From JASLEW01 sp963732005 (lineage in GTDB: Bacteria; Acidobacteriota; Thermoanaerobaculia; Multivoradales; UBA5704), in contig CAVSXT010000005.1 in the NCBI GenBank assembly GCA_963732005.1, positions 682,001 to 746,000 on the forward strand: 64,000 nucleotides of DNA. Reading direction: 5' to 3'. How positions within the stretch are numbered: position 1 is the first letter of the stretch; each line of letters begins with the position of its first letter. Below are positions 26,240-33,609 of this stretch, in pieces. The translations under genes and the position numbers were made by a program. The notes under the pieces are model-generated. The model searched no databases, was not told the DNA's origin, and was given only the letters and a program-made list of their open reading frames with translations.

Positions 26240-27736
26240 ATGCCGGGTCCACTCTTCACCACCAAGCCGCTGCAGCAGCTCCTGGCCGAAGCCGAGCAGG
26301 GCGAGGGGCGCCTGCGCCGGGTGCTCGGCCCGGTGCAGCTCACCAGCCTCGGCATCGGCGCCGTGATCGGCGCCGGCATCTTCGTTTCGACCGGCGTCAT
26401 CGCCCGCCAGACGACCGGCCCGGCGCTGATGCTCTCCTACGTGGTGGCCGGCCTGGCGTGCCTGTTCGCCGGCCTCTGCTACTGCGAGTTCGCCGGCCTG
26501 GTGCCGGTGGCCGGATCGGCCTACACCTACGCCTATGCCACGCTCGGCGAGCTCTTCGCCTGGGTGATCGGCTGGGACCTGACGCTCGAGTATGCGGTAA
26601 GCGCCGCCACCGTCGCCAACGGCTGGTCGGGATACTTCCAGAACGTGCTGGGCATCTTCGGCATCGCGCTGCCCGCCAGCGTCAACCGGCCGCTGGTGAT
26701 GGCGGCGCCCACCGGCGGGCTGGTGCCGACCGGCTCGACGATCAACCTGCCGGCGCTGGCCATCGTGCTGGTGGTGACCGCCGTGCTGGTGGTCGGCATC
26801 CGCGAGAGCGCGCGGTTCAACTCGGTCCTGGTCGCGATCAAGGTGTCGGCGGTGCTGTTCGTCGTCGTGGTCGGCGCCTTCTATGTCAAGACCGCCAACT
26901 GGCACCCCTTCGCGCCGTTCGGTTTCGCCGGCCTGAACCTCTTCGGCCACACCATCGGCGGTCGCACCGATGCCGCCGGCCAGCCGGTGGGCATGCTGGC
27001 GGGCGCGGCGCTGGCGTTCTTCGCCTACATCGGCTTCGATTCGGTGGCGACGCAGACGGAGGAGGCGCGGCGCCCGCAGCGCGACGTGCCGATCGCCATC
27101 CTCGGCTCGCTGCTCATCTGCACCGTGCTCTACATCGCGGTGGTGGCGGTGATCACCGGCATGGTGCGTTACACCGAGCTGGATCTGACCGCCCCGGTGG
27201 CCGACGCCTTCCGGCGCGTCGGCCTGCGCTGGGCGCAGTTCGTCATCGCCCTGGCGGGGATCGCCGGCATCACCTCGGTGCTGCTGGTGACGATGCTCGG
27301 GCAGGCGCGGATCCTGCTCGCCATCGCGCGCGACGGGCTGCTGCCGCCGGGGTTCTTCGCCGCCGTGCATCCGCGCTTCCAGACACCCTGGAAGTCGACG
27401 CTGGCGACGGGAGCCTTCGTGGGGGTGCTCGCCGCCTTCCTGCCGATCGACGTCCTGCTGCTGCTGGTCAACATGGGCACCCTGCTGGCGTTCGTGCTGG
27501 TCTGCGGCGCCGTGCTGGTGATGCGCCGCACCCACCCCGGCGCCGCGCGCCCCTTCCGCGTGCCGCTGGTGCCGCTGGTGCCGCTGCTCGGCATCGGTTC
27601 GTGCGCGATGTTGATGTTCTCGCTGCCGGCGGTGAACTGGATACGCCTCTTCGTCTGGCTCGGCATCGGCCTGCTGGTCTACTTCACCTACGGCCGGCGG
27701 CACAGTCATCTGACCGGGAGCGCCCGCCAGGGTTGA
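26240..27736 (+). CDS. APC-family amino acid permease (cationic amino acid transporter type)
   Basis: This is a 498-residue inner-membrane transporter. ATG 26240 follows GAGGGGAGG. The N-terminus carries the CAT-group signature (LGPVQLTSLGIGAVIGAGIF), the unwound TM1 region that binds substrate. About 12 membrane helices follow, including YCEFAGLVPVAGSAYTYAYA, AALAFFAYIGFDSVATQTEE (TM6 binding region), IVLVVTAVLVVGI and FVIALAGIAGITSVLLV. It probably imports or exchanges amino acids with protons. The C-terminus is short. It has no partner gene; the 243 bases before it carry no visible gene. Confidence 0.9.
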   Translation: MPGPLFTTKPLQQLLAEAEQGEGRLRRVLGPVQLTSLGIGAVIGAGIFVSTGVIARQTTGPALMLSYVVAGLACLFAGLCYCEFAGLVPVAGSAYTYAYATLGELFAWVIGWDLTLEYAVSAATVANGWSGYFQNVLGIFGIALPASVNRPLVMAAPTGGLVPTGSTINLPALAIVLVVTAVLVVGIRESARFNSVLVAIKVSAVLFVVVVGAFYVKTANWHPFAPFGFAGLNLFGHTIGGRTDAAGQPVGMLAGAALAFFAYIGFDSVATQTEEARRPQRDVPIAILGSLLICTVLYIAVVAVITGMVRYTELDLTAPVADAFRRVGLRWAQFVIALAGIAGITSVLLVTMLGQARILLAIARDGLLPPGFFAAVHPRFQTPWKSTLATGAFVGVLAAFLPIDVLLLLVNMGTLLAFVLVCGAVLVMRRTHPGAARPFRVPLVPLVPLLGIGSCAMLMFSLPAVNWIRLFVWLGIGLLVYFTYGRRHSHLTGSARQG

Positions 27737-27792
27737 CGGAGCCGGCCTCTCCTGCTAGACTTAGTTCGTATGACTTAGTCCGGTGAGGCGCC

Positions 27793-28032
27793 ATGGTCAT
27801 CGTCAATATCCACGAAGCCAAGACGCAGCTCTCGAAGCTGGTGGATCAGGCTGCCAAGGGGGAGCCGTTCGTGATCGCCCGGGCAGGCAAGCCGCTGGTG
27901 AAGGTGGCGGCGCTGGACGCACCCACGGTGGCGCAGCGGCTGGGTTTCCTGGCGGGCGAGATCGCCGTTCCCGAGGACTTCGACCGCATGGGCGAAGCCG
28001 AGATCGCCGCCCTGTTCGGGACCGGGGCGTGA
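27793..28032 (+). CDS. Phd/YefM-family antitoxin
   Basis: This 79-residue protein starts at ATG 27793. The Phd/YefM fold is evident (MVIVNIHEAKTQLSKLVDQA, then GEPFVIARAGKPLVKVAAL), a DNA-binding N-terminal half that represses its operon. The acidic C-terminal tail (VPEDFDRMGEAEIAALF) blocks the partner toxin. The stop codon overlaps the toxin GTG (GCGTGA at 28028-28033), the usual coupled arrangement. Confidence 0.9.
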   Translation: MVIVNIHEAKTQLSKLVDQAAKGEPFVIARAGKPLVKVAALDAPTVAQRLGFLAGEIAVPEDFDRMGEAEIAALFGTGA

Positions 28033-28415
28033 AGCTCCTGCTCGACACCCAGCTGCTGCTCTGGGCGGTCGGGCAGCCTGAGCGGCTCTCCGCGCCGACG
28101 CGCAAGCTGCTCGACGATCCGCGAAACGAGCTGCTCTTCAGTGCCGCGAGCCTTTGGGAGATCGCCATCAAGAGCTCCTTGGGGCGCGAGGACTTCCGCG
28201 TCGATCCGCGCCTGCTTCGCCGGGGCCTGCTCGACAACGGCTACATCGAGCTGCCCGTCACCAGCCAGCACGCGGTGAGCATCGACGGTCTCCCACCTCT
28301 GCACAAAGACCCGTTCGACCGCCTGCTGCTGGCCCAGGCCCTCACCGAGGGCATCACCTTGCTCACCGGCGACACGCAGCTGGCCCGCTACCCCGGACCG
28401 GTGCGCAAGGTGTAG
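28029..28415 (+). CDS. vapC: VapC-type PIN-domain toxin
   Basis: This 128-residue PIN ribonuclease starts at GTG 28029. The four acidic active-site positions are visible: LLLDTQLLLWAV (Asp), SAASLWEIAIKSSLG (Glu), HKDPFDRLLLAQAL (Asp) and LLTGDTQLARY (Asp). Such toxins cut tRNA or rRNA when the labile antitoxin is lost. The pairing with a Phd-type rather than VapB-type antitoxin is common in this subfamily. It sits between a permease and a SLATT-like gene. Confidence 0.9.
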   Translation: MKLLLDTQLLLWAVGQPERLSAPTRKLLDDPRNELLFSAASLWEIAIKSSLGREDFRVDPRLLRRGLLDNGYIELPVTSQHAVSIDGLPPLHKDPFDRLLLAQALTEGITLLTGDTQLARYPGPVRKV

Positions 28416-28436
28416 GCAACCGTGCCGGGAGATCTC

Positions 28437-28955
28437 ATGCCCGAACTGTCAGAGGAAACACTGATTCTCATTACTGATTGGTTCAGGCGCGTGCGAGAGA
28501 GCCAGCAGATCCATTATGAATGCGCGAATCACTTCGGTCGTATGCATCTGGTTCTAGGAATCCCTACTGTAATACTATCCACTTTGGCCGGCACCGCAGT
28601 ATTTGCTTCCCTCGCAAAGGATGCTCATGGACAGATCATTGTCGGCCTTACCAGCATACTGGTTGCGGTCCTCGCGGGCCTCCAAACATTCTTGAGCTTG
28701 TCGAAACGATCGGACGGCCATCGCATTACCGCTGCCAAGTACGCTGCTGTCCGTCGCCTCTTGGAGGAGCTCAAGACACATCCACCCGACGCCAGCAACT
28801 TGAGGCAAGCAGTCACGGAAGTTCGCAAATCGATGGATGCACTCGCCGAGACTGCGCCCGAAGTACCGGCCCGCATCAAGTGGCGCGTCGATGCACGGGT
28901 AAAGGCCAAAGGCTTTGACGGCATCTTTAAGTTACCTCCCCAACCGGGCGCCTGA
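28437..28955 (+). CDS. SLATT-like two-TM domain protein
   Basis: This 172-residue protein starts at ATG 28437. The layout fits the SLATT group (SMODS/SLOG-associated 2-TM effectors). An amphipathic start (ITDWFRRVRESQQIHYECAN) is followed by two membrane helices (HLVLGIPTVILSTLAGTAVF and IIVGLTSILVAVLAGLQTFL) and a cytosolic helical tail with a conserved HRITAAKYAAVRRLLEE. SLATT proteins are thought to form pores in nucleotide-signalling antiviral systems. No CD-NTase, SLOG or sensor gene is adjacent. GC is markedly lower than in its neighbours, so it looks acquired. The 28956-29128 stretch after it holds a short remnant (DGAIDEETYQVHLAHAEES) of an unknown gene. Confidence 0.7.
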   Translation: MPELSEETLILITDWFRRVRESQQIHYECANHFGRMHLVLGIPTVILSTLAGTAVFASLAKDAHGQIIVGLTSILVAVLAGLQTFLSLSKRSDGHRITAAKYAAVRRLLEELKTHPPDASNLRQAVTEVRKSMDALAETAPEVPARIKWRVDARVKAKGFDGIFKLPPQPGA

Positions 28956-29128
28956 CGCTGGAAGGGCCGTCATGCCGCGAGATGCGCGCAGGGCGGCTGC
29001 GAGACCTCGAACGGATGCTCAAGTGCTTTCTGTAATTCGCGTGACGGAGCGATCGACGAGGAAACCTACCAGGTCCACTTGGCGCATGCCGAAGAGAGCT
29101 GACGCTTGCCAGGGTCAGGCGGGTGAAT

Positions 29129-29204
29129 TGGTGGAGCAGAAGGGATTCGAACCCTCGACCCCCACGTTGCGAACGTGGTGCTCTCCCAGCTGAGCTACTG
29201 CCCC
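29129..29204 (-). tRNA. tRNA-Ala(CGC)
   Basis: This 76-nucleotide tRNA includes an encoded CCA. The acceptor GGGGCAG pairs with CTGCTCC, with one G-U pair. The D-arm is AGCTCAGCTGGGAGAGC. The anticodon stem CCACG/CGTGG encloses TTCGCAA, anticodon CGC at 29169-29171. The T-loop is GGTTCGAATCC. It decodes GCG, a frequent codon in this high-GC genome. The gene looks intact and lies amid TA and SLATT genes. Confidence 0.95.
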
Positions 29205-29322
29205 ACGAGAGGCGCGTATTGTACTCGCGCCGGCTCGGCGCGGCAAACCGACGGCCGACCCCTCACTTCATAGGCTGGACACAGGGTCTGTGCGCACTTA
29301 TTATGTGTGGGGAGGATGGAGC

Positions 29323-29550
29323 ATGAACCTGACCCTGTCCCTGGACGAACGCCTGCTCGAGGAGGCTCGCAAGGTCGCCGCCACCATGGGCAAGAGCGTC
29401 AACCAGCTCATCCGCGACCACCTCGAGCAGATCACCTCCAAGCCGCTGGTCGAGGACGAGATCGCCGAGCTCCGGCGGCTTTCCCGGGAGAGCGGCGGCA
29501 GGTCCCGCGGCTGGAAGTTCGACCGCGACGAGATCCATGCCCGGCCGTAG
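29323..29550 (+). CDS. Antitoxin of a PIN toxin pair (RHH-like, DUF6364 type)
   Basis: This 75-residue protein starts at ATG 29323. An N-terminal beta strand and helices of ribbon-helix-helix type (MNLTLSLDERLLEEARKVAA, then GKSVNQLIRDHLEQ) would bind the operon promoter. The tail (SRESGGRSRGWKFDRDEIHA) wraps the toxin. It overlaps the toxin gene by 14 bases. Confidence 0.85.
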   Translation: MNLTLSLDERLLEEARKVAATMGKSVNQLIRDHLEQITSKPLVEDEIAELRRLSRESGGRSRGWKFDRDEIHARP

Positions 29551-29950
29551 CTTCCTCGACAGCAATCTGCTGGTCTATACCGACGACCGGGACGAGCCGC
29601 GGAAGCAGGAGGTCGCTCTCGCCGTGCTCGAGGAGTGCCGCCGGCGGTCGAGCGGCGTGGTGTCGAGCCAGGTGCTGCAGGAGTACTTCGCGGTCGCCAC
29701 CCGCAAACTGGGGGTGCCGGCCGAGATCGCCCGCCGCAAGGTCGAGCTCTTTGCCCACTTCGACCTGGTGCTGATCGCCCTCGACGACATCCTGGCCGCC
29801 ATCGACCTGCATCGCCTGCACGGCTTCTCGCTGTGGGACGCGCTGGTGGTGCGGGCGGCGAGCCGGTCGGGCTGCGCGGTGCTCTACTCGGAAGATCTAC
29901 AGCATGGGCGCCGCATCGAGGGCCTCGCGTTCGTCAACCCGTTTCTCTGA
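29537..29950 (+). CDS. PIN-domain toxin (VapC family)
   Basis: This 137-residue PIN ribonuclease starts at ATG 29537, within the antitoxin gene. Acidic active-site residues appear in SFLDSNLLVYTDD, SSQVLQEYFAVATRK, FSLWDALVVRAA and VLYSEDLQHG. The last segment is the SEDLQHG form common in VapC toxins. Its 3' end overlaps the convergent yihY-like gene by about 54 bases, an unusually tight junction that suggests the TA pair was inserted beside that gene. Confidence 0.88.
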   Translation: MPGRSFLDSNLLVYTDDRDEPRKQEVALAVLEECRRRSSGVVSSQVLQEYFAVATRKLGVPAEIARRKVELFAHFDLVLIALDDILAAIDLHRLHGFSLWDALVVRAASRSGCAVLYSEDLQHGRRIEGLAFVNPFL

Positions 29951-31322
29951 AGCGGCGGCCCCTGGTGCCGCGGCCTCGGCGGCCGGCGGCGCCAGCAGCT
30001 CGGCGAGGGTGAGGCTGCCCAGCCGATGGGCACGGGCGCCGGCCAGGACCCCCACCCAGCGCTCGAGACGGTCGCGGAGGTCGTCGCCGAGGTGCTCGAC
30101 GCTGCGCCGGGCACGGTGCTCGTAAGCGTCGAAGACCTCTTCGACCCGCATCGCCGCCGGATCCCTCCCCAGGACGTAGCCGCGGCCCGGCGTCTCGCGC
30201 AGCAGGCCGCGGGCCAGCAGGGGATGCAGCGTGCGCTCGAGGTCGCGCGCCGGCAGGCTGAGGTGGCTGGCCAGCTCCTCGCTCGATGGCGGCGGCCCGG
30301 CCGCCGCTACACGGTCCTCCCGCCGGCGCCCGCCACGGTCCTCCCCCCGGCGCCCGGCGGGCTCGTCGCGCCCGGCGACGACCGGCCCGCCGGCGAGGAA
30401 GGCGAGGGCGGCCAGACCCACCCAGCTGGCCGCCACCGGCGGATGAGTGTGCAGCCCGCGGCTCAGCAGCGCGAAGTGCTGCGCCGTGTAGGCGGCCTCG
30501 CTGCCCAGCAGCACGATGGTCCAGGCGAGCTCGATCGAGATCATGAACAGCAGGACGAAGGCCGAGCTGCCGTAGACGGTGCTGACGCCGCGGAAGAACT
30601 CGACGTAGTAGCCGAAGGACTGGCGCAGCACCTCGAGCAGGATGGCGCCGAACAGGCCCCCAGCCAGAGCGTTGCGGAAGCGCACCCGGGTGGACGGCAC
30701 CAGCCAGTAGAGCAGCGTCAACCCGACGACGGTGGCCAGGAACGGGGTGAGATGGAGCAGCACCGAGCCGCGCACCAGCTCGCGCATCGCCGAACGCTGG
30801 CGCAACAGGATCAGGCTCGAAGAAGGTGACGCCGATCAGCAGCGGCCCCCAGAAGAGCAGCAGCAGGAAGGTCAACAGCCGATAGCGGAAGGGCCGCCGC
30901 CGCGAGACGTTCCAGATCTTGTTGAAGGTCTCCTCGATGGTGGCGAAGGCGAACAGGGTGGTGGCGAACAGCGCCGCCAACCCGAAACCGTGCATGGTTT
31001 CGGCCTGGTCCAGGAACTCCCGCAACTTGTCGGTGAGGCTCTTCTCCGCGTACGGCAGCACCTGGATGAAGACCTCGAGGCTTTTTTCCGGATACTGGCT
31101 GAACACCCGGGCGCCGACGAAGGAAAGGGCGGCGAGCAGCGGCACCACCGACAGGATGGTGACGAAGGCCAGGGCCGAAGCGGTCAGGAAGATCGAGTCC
31201 TCGTAACCCTGCCGGATCGTGAGGGTGAAGAAGCGGCCCAGCTGGCGGTGGAACGGCGGCCGCGGTGGCGAGCGGCGAGGCATCCGCGTCTCGGCCGTCG
31301 CGGCGTTGCGGTCGTCCATCAT
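29897..31322 (-). CDS. YihY/UPF0761 family inner-membrane protein (frameshift at 30819)
   Basis: ATG 31322 opens a YihY-type (formerly ribonuclease BN) protein with about six membrane helices: FLTASALAFVTILSVVPLLA, GFGLAALFATTLFAFATIEE, LLTFLLLLFWGPLLIGVTFF, LLHLTPFLATVVGLTLLYWL and FVLLFMISIELAWTIVLLGS. At 30819 an extra G (CTC-G-AAG on plus) breaks the frame; removing it joins GVTFF to LSLILLRQRSAMRELVRGSV. The reconstructed protein is about 475 residues. After the membrane part comes an Arg/Gly-rich linker and a winged-helix-like tail (SSEELASHLSLPARDLERTL), as in longer YihY relatives. The role is unknown, perhaps transport or lipid handling. Confidence 0.85.
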
Positions 31323-31582
31323 CGGCGGTTCATCGGCGGTCGGAGGTCGGCGCTGGCTGCGGAGGGAGCGGCCACGAAGTCTAGCCTATCGCCTCCGGCG
31401 GGCCGCGATCGCCGCGCCGGCCGGCGGCCCTTTGGCATGGGGCGGTGCATGGGGCGGTGCGGGCGCGATCCGGGTACGGCATGAATTCTGCTACAGAGAA
31501 CAGGGTGGGTGCTGCGCCGGCTGCGCCGCGCGGCAACTCTCACCCATTGACGTTTGGCTGGCTCAACCCTACGGAGGTAAAC

Positions 31583-31966
31583 ATGGCCGACTCAGGCTTC
31601 GGTGAAAGTGCCGAAAAGGCAGCGGAAGCGGTGGCGGAAAGCGTCGCCGCCGCTCGTGACAAGTTCTCTCGCTTGAGCGACGACGTGCAGCACCGCTACA
31701 AGCAGGTATCCAAGGACGTGCGGCGCGGCGCCGAACGGGCCGGCCGGGAGCTCCGCAAGAGCGCCGATGCCGCCCGCGATACCTATCGCGACACCGCGGA
31801 CAAGGTCCAGAAGACCTACAAGCGCACCCGGTCCGAGGTCAAGCGCATGGGCCGCGACGTCGGCGAGTACGTGCGCGAGAACCCGGGCAAGGCGGTGCTG
31901 GTCGCCGCCGGCGTCGGCTTCCTGCTCGGCCTGGTGATCCGCCGCCGCGACAACGACGACGACTAG
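31583..31966 (+). CDS. DUF883 (YqjD/ElaB-like) ribosome- or membrane-associated protein
   Basis: This 127-residue protein starts at ATG 31583 after GGAGGTAAAC. A long amphipathic helix (AEKAAEAVAESVAAARDKFS to KRTRSEVKRMGRDV) precedes one C-terminal membrane span (AVLVAAGVGFLLGLVI) and an acidic tail. This is the DUF883 layout; in Escherichia coli, YqjD-type members anchor inactive ribosomes to the membrane. It is probably expressed in stress or stationary phase. It shares direction with the small membrane-protein gene that follows. Confidence 0.8.
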   Translation: MADSGFGESAEKAAEAVAESVAAARDKFSRLSDDVQHRYKQVSKDVRRGAERAGRELRKSADAARDTYRDTADKVQKTYKRTRSEVKRMGRDVGEYVRENPGKAVLVAAGVGFLLGLVIRRRDNDDD

Positions 31967-32066
31967 ACCTCGCGGCGCGGTCCATCGGCAACAGCCGGGC
32001 CGCGCCGCCGCTATACTGCTGGCGCTCCGTACCCAGTGACATCAGGGAAAGCGAGGAGAGCAGGCG

Positions 32067-32318
32067 ATGCCAGAAGGTAGATCTTGGAAGGCCGAAGGGA
32101 TCGTTCACGACCTGCTCGACAGCGTGCTGCCCGAGGGGCTGGACTGGGAGCACCTGGTCCGTTCCTATCCGGCGCCAGCCCTCGCGGTGGCGGCCCTGGG
32201 CGGCTTCCTGGTGGGACGCGCCTACGGTCCCGAGATCATCGAAGCGGTCTCGAGCTTCGCCGCGGCCGAGGTGGCGAAGAACGTCGGCTGCCTGCTGGGC
32301 CAAGAGCTCGAGACCTGA
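32067..32318 (+). CDS. Small membrane protein, hypothetical
   Basis: This 83-residue protein starts at ATG 32067 with GCGAGGAGAG upstream. One hydrophobic segment (APALAVAALGGFLVGRAYG) resembles the membrane span of the preceding DUF883 protein, so the two may be functionally linked. No known domain is seen. Confidence 0.65.
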   Translation: MPEGRSWKAEGIVHDLLDSVLPEGLDWEHLVRSYPAPALAVAALGGFLVGRAYGPEIIEAVSSFAAAEVAKNVGCLLGQELET

Positions 32319-32398
32319 GGCGGCGGGCACCCCGCGGCCGAGCTCCCGCGAGAGCTGGCCACAGGGTTCCCTCGCCACGGGCCGGCACCCGTCCCGCC

Positions 32399-33256
32399 GT
32401 GCGCGTCCTTCTCCACTGTTCCGACGTCCACTTCGGGCCGCCGCATCTCCCCCGCGTCGCGGCGGGCCTGCTGGCCCTGATCGAGGACCAGCGCCCCGAC
32501 CTGGTGGTGATCTCGGGCGATCTCACCCAGCGCGCCAAGCCGGAGCAGTTCCAGCAGGCTCGCCGCTTCGTCGATCGCATTCCGGTACCGAGCCTGGTAG
32601 TTCCCGGCAACCACGACGTGCCGATGTACCGCGTCTGGGAGCGGGCCTGTAGGCCGTTCGGCGCCTACCGCTCGCATTTCAGCCCGGAGCTCGAGCCGGT
32701 CTACCGCGATCGGGAAATGCTGGTGATCGGCATCAACACCGCATTCCAATGGACCATCAAGGGCGGCCGCTTCACCGCGCGACGCCTGCGCGAGGTGGCG
32801 GCGATGCTGGCCGCCGCGCCGCCGGAGCTCTGCAAGGTGGTGGTGCCGCATCACGACCTGATCCCGCCGCCCACCCTCCGACGCCAGCGCGTGGCCGCCC
32901 ATGCCCGCCAGGCGATGGCGGTGTTCGCCGCCGGCGGCGTCGACCTGGTCCTCTCCGGCCACCAGCACCAGGCCTACCTCGGCACCTCCGAGGAGTTCTA
33001 TCCGCAGGGCCGGCCGCCGGTGATCGTCGTCCATTCCGGGACCACCACCTCGAGCCGCGGCCGCGGCGGCGAGCGCCACCTGAACACCTGCAACCGGATC
33101 GAGATCGACGCCCGCTCGCTGGTGGTGTCGCCCTATGCCTGGCAGCCCGGGCTGGACCGCTTTGCCGAGACCAGCCGGCACCGGTACCCGCGCCGGCAGG
33201 TATCTCCCTACACGATCGAGGACCTACCGGCGCCTTCGGCGCCCGCCGGCGGCTGA
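32399..33256 (+). CDS. Calcineurin-like metallophosphoesterase
   Basis: This 285-residue cytosolic enzyme starts at GTG 32399. The five metal-binding blocks of the family are complete: HCSDVHFG, ISGDLTQRA, VVPGNHDVPMYR, VVPHHDLIP and LSGHQHQAYLG. It should hydrolyse a phosphodiester or phosphomonoester with two metal ions. The order and spacing resemble the CpdA/icc-type group, whose best-known substrate is cAMP; here the substrate is unknown. A DUF2007 gene and a protein kinase gene follow on the same strand. Confidence 0.88.
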   Translation: MRVLLHCSDVHFGPPHLPRVAAGLLALIEDQRPDLVVISGDLTQRAKPEQFQQARRFVDRIPVPSLVVPGNHDVPMYRVWERACRPFGAYRSHFSPELEPVYRDREMLVIGINTAFQWTIKGGRFTARRLREVAAMLAAAPPELCKVVVPHHDLIPPPTLRRQRVAAHARQAMAVFAAGGVDLVLSGHQHQAYLGTSEEFYPQGRPPVIVVHSGTTTSSRGRGGERHLNTCNRIEIDARSLVVSPYAWQPGLDRFAETSRHRYPRRQVSPYTIEDLPAPSAPAGG

Positions 33257-33303
33257 GAAGGGGCGGGCACCTCCGCCCGCACTGTCCCAGCCGCTGCGTT
33301 ATC

Positions 33304-33609
33304 ATGACGACGCCGACCGGCGAGGAGATTGCGCAAATGGCTGACGAAACATCGAGCGACCAGGACTGGGCGGTCGCCAGAGTCGTGGAAAGCAACGAGG
33401 AAGCGACCTTCGTGGCCGGATACCTGGACAGCAACGGCATTCCCGCTCGGGTCGAATCGCTGCACGTCGAGGAGCTGCCGGTCAACCTCGGCGGCCTCGG
33501 CGAGGTGCGGATCCGGGTGCCGGCCGGGCGCCTCGACGAGGCGCAGGAGCTGCTCGCGGCCAGCGACCGGGAAGCGGCAAGAACAAAACCGGGAGACCAC
33601 GCCGGGTGA
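33304..33609 (+). CDS. DUF2007-type small protein
   Basis: This 101-residue protein starts at ATG 33304 (ATG 33337 is an alternative). The pattern AVARVVESNEEATFVAGYLD, GIPARVESLHVEEL and VRIRVPAGRLDEAQELLA matches the DUF2007 fold, a small alpha-beta domain sometimes fused to signalling proteins. Its stop overlaps the GTG start of the kinase gene (33606), so the two are coupled and it may act in the same signalling path. Confidence 0.75.
   Translation: MTTPTGEEIAQMADETSSDQDWAVARVVESNEEATFVAGYLDSNGIPARVESLHVEELPVNLGGLGEVRIRVPAGRLDEAQELLAASDREAARTKPGDHAG

Noticed and set aside
23528..27709. A minus-strand open frame of about 1390 codons opposite the phosphodiesterase and permease genes
   Set aside because: It is antisense to two well-recognised proteins, rich in His/Gln/Arg/Gly without any domain, and typical of long chance frames in high-GC DNA.
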